A program made the position numbers and the translations under genes. The notes under the pieces were generated by a model. That model made no database searches. It was not told the DNA's origin and worked only from the letters and a program-made list of their open reading frames with translations. A DNA stretch of 64,000 nucleotides from NCBI RefSeq assembly GCF_014203325.1, contig NZ_JACHIV010000001.1, forward strand, positions 6,759,501 to 6,823,500, read 5' to 3'. This document shows, piece by piece, positions 50,027 through 57,837 of this stretch (position 1 is the stretch's first letter; each line of letters starts with the position of its first letter). The DNA is from Saccharopolyspora gloriosae (GTDB lineage: Bacteria > Actinomycetota > Actinomycetes > Mycobacteriales > Pseudonocardiaceae).

Positions 50027-51463
50027 ATGTCTCGCGTAGTAGGACGAATCGGCGCCCGTGGCATTGCGGAGTTGCTCGGCACCTGGAACTCCGGCCGGGC
50101 CACGTCCACCGGGCTGCACCAGGCGGTGCGGCGGCTGGTGCTCGACGGCAGGCTCCCGCCCGGGACCCGGCTGCCCGCGGAACGCGAGTTCGCCGAGGCG
50201 ATCGGCGTGAGCCGCACCCTCGTCGTGCGGGCGCTCGACCTGCTGCGGGAGGAGGGGTTCGCCGCGAGCAGGCAGGGCTCCGGTTCGTGGGTGCGGCTGC
50301 CGGGGGACCGGGCGAACACCGATCCCGGCGGCTGGCAGCCCGCGACCCCGGATCTGATCAACCTCGCGCAGGCCACGCTGCCCGCGCCGCCGGAGCTCAC
50401 CGAAGCACTGGACCGGGCGCGCTGCCGGTTCCCTGAGCACCTCTGTGGCCACGGCTACCAGGCGTTCGGCCTTCCCGAACTGCGCGAACGCATCGCGGAG
50501 AGCCACACGCGACGCGGGCTGCCCACCTCGCCGCAGCAGATCCTCGTCACCAACGGCGCTCAGCACGGGTTCGCGCTGGTGCTGCGCGCGCTCGTGTCCC
50601 CAGGTGAGCGGGTGCTGGTCGAGCACCCGACCTATCCGAACCCGCTGCAGGCCATTCGCGGCGTGGGGGCCGATGCGGTCGCGGTGCCGATGCTGGCGCA
50701 GGGGTGGGACCTCGACCTGATGGCGGCGACGTTGCAGCAGGCGATGCCGAAGCTGGCCTACCTGATCCCGGACTTCCAGAACCCCACCGGCATCCGGATG
50801 ACCGCGCAGGACCGGGAACGGCTGGTCGCGGTGCTGCGCCGCACCCGCACCACGGCGGTCGTCGACGAGACCCTGATCGACCTGGACCTCACCGGCGGGA
50901 CTCCGCCGCCACCGGTGGCGGCGTTCGGTGAGGACCGGGTGATCACGATCGGGTCCGCGGGGAAGTCCTTCTGGGGCGGGCTGCGGCTCGGCTGGGTCCG
51001 GGCCTCGGAGGACCTGGTGCAGCGGTTGCTGCTGGACCGGGCCGCGGTGGACCTGGGCAGTCCCGTCCTGGAGCAGTTGTTGCTCGCCGAGCTGCTGGCC
51101 GACCCCGAGCCGGTGCTGCGGCGGCGGCGAGCGCACGTGGCCGAGCTGCGGGAGGCGTTGATCGCGGAGCTCGCCGAGCAGTTGCCCACCTGGACGTTCC
51201 GGGTGCCCGACGGCGGCCTGGCGCTGTGGTGCGACCTGGGCGTCCCGGTGAGCAGCAGGCTCGCGGTCGCCGCCGAGCAGCACGGGCTGCGGCTGGTGCC
51301 GGGATCCCGGTTCGCGGTGCGGGGAACGATGGAGCGGTACCTGCGGCTCCCGTACACGCTGCCGGTGGAGCAGCAGCGCGAGGCGGTGCGCCGGTTGGCG
51401 CTGGCGGCGGCCGGGTTCGACGGTGCGCCCGACCCGTGCCCGTGGGACATGGCGATCAGCTGA
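50027..51463 (+). CDS. MocR-type regulator (GntR winged helix fused to aminotransferase domain)
   Basis: A 478-residue PLP-binding transcription factor. N-terminal GntR winged helix at about residues 20-85 (LHQAVRRLVLDGRLPPGTRL, then EFAEAIGVSRTLVVRALDLL). A linker leads to a class I aminotransferase-like domain with NGAQHGFALVLRAL, EHPTYPNPLQAI, FQNPTGIRM and the PLP-binding Lys in TIGSAGKSFWGGLRLGW. MocR/YczR proteins sense PLP or an amino-acid adduct and regulate the divergent membrane protein gene. ATG start 61 bases from the other ATG. A strong terminator follows. Confidence 0.94.
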   Translation: MSRVVGRIGARGIAELLGTWNSGRATSTGLHQAVRRLVLDGRLPPGTRLPAEREFAEAIGVSRTLVVRALDLLREEGFAASRQGSGSWVRLPGDRANTDPGGWQPATPDLINLAQATLPAPPELTEALDRARCRFPEHLCGHGYQAFGLPELRERIAESHTRRGLPTSPQQILVTNGAQHGFALVLRALVSPGERVLVEHPTYPNPLQAIRGVGADAVAVPMLAQGWDLDLMAATLQQAMPKLAYLIPDFQNPTGIRMTAQDRERLVAVLRRTRTTAVVDETLIDLDLTGGTPPPPVAAFGEDRVITIGSAGKSFWGGLRLGWVRASEDLVQRLLLDRAAVDLGSPVLEQLLLAELLADPEPVLRRRRAHVAELREALIAELAEQLPTWTFRVPDGGLALWCDLGVPVSSRLAVAAEQHGLRLVPGSRFAVRGTMERYLRLPYTLPVEQQREAVRRLALAAAGFDGAPDPCPWDMAIS

Positions 51464-51471
51464 CCCCGGAC

Positions 51472-51508
51472 CGCCTTCCGGCACGGCCCCTCGTCGTGCC
51501 GGAAGGCG
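51472..51508 (+). terminator. terminator of the mocR gene
   Basis: Perfect 14-bp stem CGCCTTCCGGCACG / CGTGCCGGAAGGCG with a 9-base loop, 9 bases after the stop. Confidence 0.75.
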
Positions 51509-51713
51509 ACCTCGGGTGTGGTCCCGGCGCCGCAGGGGCAGCGCGACACCGGGACCGGGGCGCTCGGACGGTGATCAGGACAGGTCAAGGTTCCTGTGCA
51601 CGCATGCCGAGAGTCGCCCCCGATACCGGTCCTGCCGGGCGCAGTCGGCTGGACCGGAGACTGCGGTGGGCGTGTTCGCACGCGAGCCCGCGGGCCGGTG
51701 CGATCCGTTCGGA

Positions 51714-52613
51714 TCAGTCAGGTGAGGCGGACGGCTCGATCAGCGCGATGCCGCGCAGCGCGACCGTTTCGACGTGGCCGCCCGCGGCCCGCACGGGGCC
51801 GGGCAGGCAGGGCTGCGTCGGCAGGATGGCGTGCGTCCAGCGCAGGCCGTGGCCCGGGCCGGTGGGTGCGGCGGTCGCGGTGGCGACGGGTGCGGTCGGT
51901 GGGCAGGCAGGCGGCACCGGCTGCGGGGTCGACGTGGTCGGGTGCCCGCGGTCGCCGTGCGCGTGGGGTGCCGGTGAGCCGCGGTCTCGGCTGGCGTGGT
52001 CGGTTCCGGTGCCGTCGGCGAGGTGCTCGGATTCCACTGCGATCGGTCCCGCTGCGGGAGCCGGCGGGAGTGCGGGGTCGGAGAGCCGCGGTGCGGTCGG
52101 CCGAGGAGCTCCACCGTCGTGATCGGAACGCCGCGGAGCGTCGGTGCCCGGGTGTCGTTCCGCGGGGCGCGGTGGGTCGGCGTCGGGTTCGGTGAGCGAG
52201 GACTCGACGGGGTCGGTGACCTCGGGGTCGCCGACCGGGCCGAGCCGGGAGTGGACGTCGGAAGCGATGCCGCCGACGAGTTCGGCGACTTCGTTCGCGG
52301 CGGTCGGTTCGTCGTGGGCGGTGTTCGTCTCCGCGGCGGTGACCGAAGCGCTGCCGGGCTCCGCGGCGGAACCGGGCCGGGTCTCGTCGCCGCCGTCGGA
52401 TTCCGGTTCCGCTTCGACGGCGGGTGCCGTGACGGCGACCGCGGGGACCGTCGAGAGGTGCACCTGCGGTGCGCTCGGCGCCGCCGTGGCGAGACCGGCT
52501 CCCAGCAGCCAAGCGCCGCCGGTGATCCCGGCGACGGCGAGGCTCCGCGCGGTCCACGCGCGCACGAGCGACCAGTGTCTGCGCTGCGCGCAGCTACCGG
52601 TCACCCTCACCAC
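51714..52613 (-). CDS. secreted low-complexity protein (Ala/Pro/Glu-rich)
   Basis: About 299 residues; the start is uncertain among GTG codons at 52,613, 52,610 and 52,604. The N-terminus SLVRAWTARSLAVAGITGG, then AWLLGAGLATAAPSAPQVH, is a clear Sec signal peptide with cleavage after ATAA. The rest is low complexity, first acidic (EAEPESDGGDETRPGSAAEP), then rich in Pro, His and Arg (PAPHAHGDRGHPTTSTPQPV), with one Cys pair near the end (VPPACPPTA, TQPCLPGP). No family recognised. It is divergent from the subtilisin-like protease of the sigma/CHAT cassette and could be part of it or its target. Confidence 0.55.
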   Translation of the reverse strand: MVRVTGSCAQRRHWSLVRAWTARSLAVAGITGGAWLLGAGLATAAPSAPQVHLSTVPAVAVTAPAVEAEPESDGGDETRPGSAAEPGSASVTAAETNTAHDEPTAANEVAELVGGIASDVHSRLGPVGDPEVTDPVESSLTEPDADPPRPAERHPGTDAPRRSDHDGGAPRPTAPRLSDPALPPAPAAGPIAVESEHLADGTGTDHASRDRGSPAPHAHGDRGHPTTSTPQPVPPACPPTAPVATATAAPTGPGHGLRWTHAILPTQPCLPGPVRAAGGHVETVALRGIALIEPSASPD

Positions 52614-52807
52614 CGCCTGTCGGTCGGATCGCGCCGAGCACGAGGGATCAATGGTCCCTCCGCCATAGGATGGGTGGCAGCCCTTCTCGGTATCAACCAC
52701 CCGGATAGGCGGTGTCATACCACCGGTTGCGGCGAATCTCCCTGGCTCGGTGCCACTGGTGTGCCGTCGGATTTCACCCGACAGCATGCCCCAAGTGGAC
52801 GATCATA

Positions 52808-53959
52808 GTGACTGATCGCACAGTGTCTCCTGTGGATCCAACGGTGGGGACCAGCGTGACGCTCGCGGAGCTCGGTGCGCACTGGGCCCGCTACGGGCAC
52901 GACCTGCTGGTGCACGATCCCGGCGGTCCGGGGGAATGCCTGGTCCGCCGGGGTGAGCTCATCGCCCCGCGCGGATCGCTGGACCCGGCGCTGTCCCGGT
53001 TCCGGCGCTGGGTGGACCGCGTCGAGCACGACGACGACCTGCAGCTGGCGCGTGTCCGGCTGCGGACCTCCGAACGGGACCGCTGCCTCGACATCGCGGG
53101 TGAGGTGCCGGAGGTCAGCGCCAACCACGTGCACGTCGGTTCGACGACGATGTTCGGCACTCCGGTGATGTTCGGGACCGGTGCCGATCCGGGTCCGGCG
53201 GCACCCGTGGCGGAGCCCGTCCGGCAGCGGTGGGACGTCACCGTCGCGGTCCTCGACACGGGGTGCGATCCGCATCCGTGGTTCGCGGACCGGGACTGGT
53301 TCGAAGCGGTGCCGGAAGTGCTCGACGCGGACGACGACAACGATCAGGACCGGCAGGCGGGGCACGGCACCTTCGTCTCGGGCGTGCTGCTGCGGCACGC
53401 TCCGGGCGTCACGATCCGGCCGCGCCGGGTGCTGTCCTCGCTGGGGTTCACCGATGATCTGACCGTCGTCGCCGGATTGCGGGCGCTGCGGCGGGAATCC
53501 GGCGCGCGAGGCGAGCGGATCGACGTGGTGCTGCTGACCGCCGGATGCCACACCGCGAGCGATCGGTGCCCGCCCGCGCTGCGCGCCGAGCTCAAGTGCT
53601 TCGGCGGCACCGCGGTGGTGGCCGCCGCCGGCAACCACGGTTCGTCGCGCCCGTTCTGGCCCGCGGCGTTGCCGGAGGTGGTGGGTGTCGCGGCGACGGG
53701 ATCGGACGGCGCGCTCGCCGGGTTCTCGAACTCGGGCGGCTGGGTCGACGCGTGCGCGCCGGGTGTGGACGTGGTGAGCAGCCACGTCCGGCTGCTGCCG
53801 GGAACCGGTGGCACCCGGCGGTACGGATTCGCGCGCTGGAGCGGGACGTCGTTCGCAGCGCCGCAGGTCGCGGCGGGGGTGGCCGCGGCCTTCCGGGACG
53901 GTCGCGATGTGCGGGAGGCGGTGCGCGCCGCCGTTCGGCGTTACCCGTTCGGGGGTTAA
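52808..53959 (+). CDS. S8 subtilisin-like serine protease, no signal peptide
   Basis: A 383-residue protease from GTG 52808. The catalytic triad is complete: Asp in VTVAVLDTGCDPHPWF, His in QAGHGTFVSGVLLRHAPG, Ser in WSGTSFAAPQVAAGVAAAF; the oxyanion Asn is in VVAAAGNHGSS. The first 130 residues form a separate domain (VTLAELGAHWARYGHDLLVH, then VRRGELIAPRGSLDPALSRF) that may bind a partner or act as an inhibitor. No signal peptide or membrane segment, so it should work inside the cell, which is unusual for subtilases. It lies 73 bases before the sigma-factor gene in the same direction and probably belongs to the sigma/CHAT cassette. Confidence 0.9.
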   Translation: MTDRTVSPVDPTVGTSVTLAELGAHWARYGHDLLVHDPGGPGECLVRRGELIAPRGSLDPALSRFRRWVDRVEHDDDLQLARVRLRTSERDRCLDIAGEVPEVSANHVHVGSTTMFGTPVMFGTGADPGPAAPVAEPVRQRWDVTVAVLDTGCDPHPWFADRDWFEAVPEVLDADDDNDQDRQAGHGTFVSGVLLRHAPGVTIRPRRVLSSLGFTDDLTVVAGLRALRRESGARGERIDVVLLTAGCHTASDRCPPALRAELKCFGGTAVVAAAGNHGSSRPFWPAALPEVVGVAATGSDGALAGFSNSGGWVDACAPGVDVVSSHVRLLPGTGGTRRYGFARWSGTSFAAPQVAAGVAAAFRDGRDVREAVRAAVRRYPFGG

Positions 53960-54032
53960 TCGGCCCGCGATGAATCTGTTCGGGGTCCTCGCGCCTCTTA
54001 CTCGTGACCCGATCATGAGGGGAGGGGGCGAG

Positions 54033-54626
54033 ATGCACGCCGTGCACGAGAACTCGGAGCCGGGCGGTGCGCCGGATCTGCTGGAACGCGCCGCGACCGG
54101 TGAGGCGGCGGCCTGGCGGGAGCTGGTGGACCGCAACACCGCGGTGGTGTGGGCCGCTGCGAGGGCGTATTCGCCGACGGCGGCCGACGCGGAGGACGTG
54201 TGCCAGGTGACCTGGCTGTCGCTGGCGGAGAACTTGGGCAACCTGCGCGATCCACGGGCGTTGCCGGGCTGGTTGGCCACGACCGCGCGGCGGGAGGCGG
54301 TGCGGTTGTCGAAGGCCCGGCACCGGGAGTCGCCGGTCGATTGGGACACCGGCATGTTCGACATTCCCGATCACGCCGACGGCCCGGAGGTGAGCGCGTT
54401 GCGTTCGGTCGCGGTGTCCCGGATGTGGCAGGCGTTCGCCGGGATGTCCCGGCGCTGCCAGCAGTTGCTGCGGGTGGTGGCGGTGGCCCCGGACGCCAGC
54501 TACGCGCAGGTGAGCCAGGCGCTCGGCATGCCGAGGGGCAGCATCGGCCCGAAGAAGGGCCGCTGCCTCGCCGCGTTGCGGGAGCGCCTGGCCACCGGCG
54601 GGTGCGTCGAGGAGGCAGCGGGATGA
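54033..54626 (+). CDS. ECF-type sigma factor
   Basis: Directs RNA polymerase to a special promoter set. 197 residues from ATG 54033, behind a GGAGGGGG box; two earlier in-frame ATGs (53,970 and 54,015) lack such a site. Sigma-2 region about 20-95: ERAATGEAAAWRELVDRNTA, AEDVCQVTWLSLAENLG, LPGWLATTARREAVRLSKAR. Sigma-4 region about 135-190: RCQQLLRVVAVAPDASYAQV and LGMPRGSIGPKKGRCLAALR. There is no typical zinc anti-sigma gene next to it; the coupled 162-residue protein may take that place. Its stop overlaps the start of that gene (ATGA). Confidence 0.92.
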   Translation: MHAVHENSEPGGAPDLLERAATGEAAAWRELVDRNTAVVWAAARAYSPTAADAEDVCQVTWLSLAENLGNLRDPRALPGWLATTARREAVRLSKARHRESPVDWDTGMFDIPDHADGPEVSALRSVAVSRMWQAFAGMSRRCQQLLRVVAVAPDASYAQVSQALGMPRGSIGPKKGRCLAALRERLATGGCVEEAAG

Positions 54627-55111
54627 GCCCGCGGATGCCTGCCGAGCTGCGCGTGCTGCGCGACCTGTTCCAGCTCTGCGATCCACCACCCGGGCAGGTG
54701 CGCACCGCGGCGTACGCGGCGGCGGGGCTGGCGCGCGGTCGGGCCGACGCGGCGGCGCTGGAGCTGGTCGGCGACTCCGCCGACGCTCCCGCTCCGGTGC
54801 GGTCGTCCGCGTCCGGGCCGGGTGATCCCGAGCCGCGAGTGCTGACGTTCCTGATGCCGGGCCGGATCGTGGAGCTGGACCTGGTGCCGATGGTGCAGGG
54901 GTTGTTCCGGGCGTCCGGCATGGTGATCAGCCGCGCCGGGCAGGGGCGGCCGGAAGGGGACGTGCTGCTGCGGCATCCCGGTGGCGAGTGCGTCGCGGAG
55001 CTCGACGAGTTCGGCGCGTTCCGCGCGACCGACGTTCCGGCGGGTCCGCTGGGCGTGGTGTTCCGGCAGGTGGGCTCGACGCCCGCCGTGGCGGATTGGC
55101 TGGTCTGTTGA
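54623..55111 (+). CDS. unknown protein of the sigma/CHAT cassette, candidate anti-sigma or protease substrate
   Basis: 162 residues from ATG 54623, overlapping the sigma stop. The N-terminal 40 residues (LRVLRDLFQLCDPPPGQVRT) are helical and could contact the sigma factor; a Pro/Ser/Ala linker follows at about 50-72 (SADAPAPVRSSASGPGDPEP), exposed and likely protease-accessible. The C-terminal 85 residues are beta-rich (VLTFLMPGRIVELDLVPMVQ; DVLLRHPGGECVAELDEFGA; GPLGVVFRQVGSTPAVADWL), like a carboxypeptidase-regulatory or SH3-type fold. No known family. The three genes overlap stop-to-start, so their ratio is fixed. A role as inhibitor cut by the neighbouring proteases is inference. Confidence 0.75.
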   Translation: MSPRMPAELRVLRDLFQLCDPPPGQVRTAAYAAAGLARGRADAAALELVGDSADAPAPVRSSASGPGDPEPRVLTFLMPGRIVELDLVPMVQGLFRASGMVISRAGQGRPEGDVLLRHPGGECVAELDEFGAFRATDVPAGPLGVVFRQVGSTPAVADWLVC

Positions 55112-57732
55112 GCGCCGGGGTGGTGCTGGCGCCGGTCTCGGATCCGATCGCGGCCGCGGTGCGGTGGCGGGAGCAGGTGGGCGCCGACCCGGACGGCGCG
55201 GTTCGGGCCGCGGAGCACTGGCTCGCGCACGCCGGGGATCGGGAACTGCGGGTGTTGGCGCGGCACATCTGCGCGCTGGCGGCCGTGGAGCGGGGCCGGT
55301 CCGCGGAGGCGCGGCAGCACGTGCGCCTCGCGTTGTCGGCGGCGCGGTGCGCGCGGCTCGGGGAGCGGGCCGCGCAGGTGCTGCTGACCTCGGCGTGGAT
55401 CGAGCTGAACCGGGGCGACCCGGACACCGCGTGGCGGCAGTTGGCGGAGGCGTCGGAGCAGCTCACCGGGTTGGACGCGGTCCGGGCCGAGTGCCTGCGC
55501 GGAGTGCTGCTGTGCCACCAGGACCTCTTGGCGGAGGCGGAGGTGGCGCTCTCCGCGGCGTTACCGCGGTTGCTCGAACACCGCGACCACCAGTGGGCCG
55601 CGAACGCCTACGTCGCGCGGGGCTTGGCGCACCTGTACCGCAACGGCCTGGACGCGGCGGAGTCCGACCTCGCGGTGGCGGAGCAGCTGTTCGGTGCCGA
55701 CGGCCGGGACGGCCGTGCCGCGCTGTGCAGGCACAACCGGGGTTGCGTGGCGCTGCGGGCCGGGGACTTGCCGCGTGCGTTGCGGTTGTTCGACGAGGCG
55801 CGGGCCGCGGGGGTCGATCCGGACGAGCACCCGGAGGTCCGCATCGACCGGGCCGAAGCACTGGCGGAGGCCGGGCTGCACGAGCAGGCCAGGGGCGAAC
55901 TGCACCGGGCGGCGGATCGGTTGCGGCGGCTCGGCAGGGAGGCACGGCTCGGCGACACCTGGTTGACGCTCGCCGGATGCGCGCTGCGCGCGGGTGCTCC
56001 GGAGGCGGCGATCGGTCCGGCGCGGCGCGCCGCCAGGTTGTTCCGCTCGCAGCGGCGGCGTTCGTGGGCCGCGCTCGCGGTCGCCACCGAGTGCCAGGCG
56101 CGGCTGCGGGCGGGGCAGGTGTCGCGGTATTCGCTGGCCGCGGCGAAGCGGGCGGGCCACGCGTGCGCGGCGCACGGCTGGACCACGGCCGCCGCCGAGC
56201 TGTGGCTCGCGGCGGGGCGCGAAGCGACCCGGCTGGGCAGGCGGGTCACGGCCCGGACCTTGCTGGAGCTGGCCGCGACCGGCCGTGGTCAGGTTCCGGG
56301 TTCCACCCGGCAGCTCGCCGTGGGCTGGCTCGGGGAGGCGCTGCTCGCGGCGGACGCGGGCGACGACGGCAGGCTGTTCGACAGCTGCCGCCGCGGACTG
56401 CGCGCGGTGGAGAGCTACGCGAGCGGAATCGCCGCCTGGGAACCGCGGATCGAGGCGTTCGGCCTCGCCGAGGAGCTCGGTGGGGTCGCGATCGGTGCGG
56501 CCCTGCGTTCGGAGGACCCGCGACTGGTGCTGCGCTGGGTCGAGCGGTACAGGCTCGGGTCGGCGCACCGGAGAGCGGTGCGCCCTCCCGACGATCCCGA
56601 GCTGGGGTCGGCGCTGGTCCGGCTGCGATCGGCGGTGTCCGGTGCGACCGCGGCCGACGGTTCCAGGCTGCGGACCGCGCTGTCCGAGATCGGTGTCCTG
56701 GAACGACAGGTGCGGGACCGGGCGCTGCTGGTCGCCGGGGGTTCGGCGGGCGAGGCTCAGGTGGCCGGGGTCGACGAGGTGCTGAGCGCGTTGGGCGACG
56801 ACGTGCTGCTCAGCCTGTTCGCGCACGACGGGGAGCTGCACGCGGTCTCCGTCGTCGACGGCCGGCCGCGGCTGCACGACCTCGGGGCCGAGGCGACGGC
56901 GGTGCTCGAAACCCAGCGGCTGCGCTACCTGCTGGCACGGCAGGCCGAGTCGGGCGACGGCCGGGTGGGCGCCGTCTACGCGGGAGGTGCCGCCGAGGCG
57001 GCGGCGGCCGTGCAGCGGCAACTGCTGGCGCCGGTGCTCGCGGCGCTGCCTCCGGGACGGCGGCTGGTGGTGGTGCCGACCGGACCGCTGCACGCGGTGC
57101 CGTGGGCGGCGTTGCCCGCCTGCCGGGGCCGGGGCGTGACGGTGGCGCCGTCGTTGCGGACCTGGCTGCGCGGCCGGGCGGATGCCGGGCTGGACCGGTC
57201 TCCGGGCGAACCGGTGTGGGTGTCCGGTCCGGGGCTGGAGCACGCCGAGCGCGAGGTCGCCGCCCTGCACGCGGCCGGTGGCGGGCGCTTGCTGTCGGGG
57301 ATCGACGCCCGTGCGGAGCGGGTGCTGGACGCCGTGGACGGAGCCCGGATCGCGCACATCGCCGCGCACGGCCGGTTCCGGGACGACCAGCCGCTGCTGT
57401 CCTGCCTGGACCTCGCGGACGGTCCGCTCTACGGCTACGACCTGGACCGGCTGCGGCGCGGACCGCGCACCGTGGTGCTCTCGGCGTGCGAGGCAGGGCG
57501 TTCGGTGGTGGGCCGCGCAGGTCAGCTCACCGGTCTGGCCGCCACCTTGCTCGGGCGCGGCACGGCGACCGTGATCGCCAGCGTCGTCCCCGTGCCCGAC
57601 GAGCGCACCGCGGACGTGATGCTCGCGCTGCACTCCCTGCTGCGCGGCGGCGCACCACCGGCCGAAGCCCTCGCCACCGCTCAAGCCACCTACGGCGAAT
57701 CAGGCTTCCTCTGCCTGGGATACGGAGGCTGA
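55108..57732 (+). CDS. TPR-CHAT caspase-like protease
   Basis: An 874-residue cytoplasmic protein from TTG 55108, which overlaps the preceding stop in a TTGA junction (GTG 55120 is an alternative). Residues about 20-450 are a row of helical TPR-like repeats (AANAYVARGLAHLYRNGLDA, AALCRHNRGCVALRAGDLPR). The last 200 residues are a CHAT domain: LVVVPTGPLHAVPWAALPAC, then catalytic His754 in HIAAHGRFRDDQPLLS and Cys794 in VVLSACEAGRSVVG, then LTGLAATLLGRGTATVIAS. The clan CD protease dyad is thus complete. TPR-CHAT proteins cut specific partners after activation; the sigma-coupled small protein is the obvious candidate. Confidence 0.92.
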   Translation: MSAGVVLAPVSDPIAAAVRWREQVGADPDGAVRAAEHWLAHAGDRELRVLARHICALAAVERGRSAEARQHVRLALSAARCARLGERAAQVLLTSAWIELNRGDPDTAWRQLAEASEQLTGLDAVRAECLRGVLLCHQDLLAEAEVALSAALPRLLEHRDHQWAANAYVARGLAHLYRNGLDAAESDLAVAEQLFGADGRDGRAALCRHNRGCVALRAGDLPRALRLFDEARAAGVDPDEHPEVRIDRAEALAEAGLHEQARGELHRAADRLRRLGREARLGDTWLTLAGCALRAGAPEAAIGPARRAARLFRSQRRRSWAALAVATECQARLRAGQVSRYSLAAAKRAGHACAAHGWTTAAAELWLAAGREATRLGRRVTARTLLELAATGRGQVPGSTRQLAVGWLGEALLAADAGDDGRLFDSCRRGLRAVESYASGIAAWEPRIEAFGLAEELGGVAIGAALRSEDPRLVLRWVERYRLGSAHRRAVRPPDDPELGSALVRLRSAVSGATAADGSRLRTALSEIGVLERQVRDRALLVAGGSAGEAQVAGVDEVLSALGDDVLLSLFAHDGELHAVSVVDGRPRLHDLGAEATAVLETQRLRYLLARQAESGDGRVGAVYAGGAAEAAAAVQRQLLAPVLAALPPGRRLVVVPTGPLHAVPWAALPACRGRGVTVAPSLRTWLRGRADAGLDRSPGEPVWVSGPGLEHAEREVAALHAAGGGRLLSGIDARAERVLDAVDGARIAHIAAHGRFRDDQPLLSCLDLADGPLYGYDLDRLRRGPRTVVLSACEAGRSVVGRAGQLTGLAATLLGRGTATVIASVVPVPDERTADVMLALHSLLRGGAPPAEALATAQATYGESGFLCLGYGG

Positions 57733-57837
57733 CTCGACACCACTAACCCGGAAGCCCGTGGCGTTGCCGCTGACACGAAGCCGTTCACCTGGAAGGACAA
57801 GATCAGAGACCCGCACACCAGGTCAGCAGAGAGGGAG

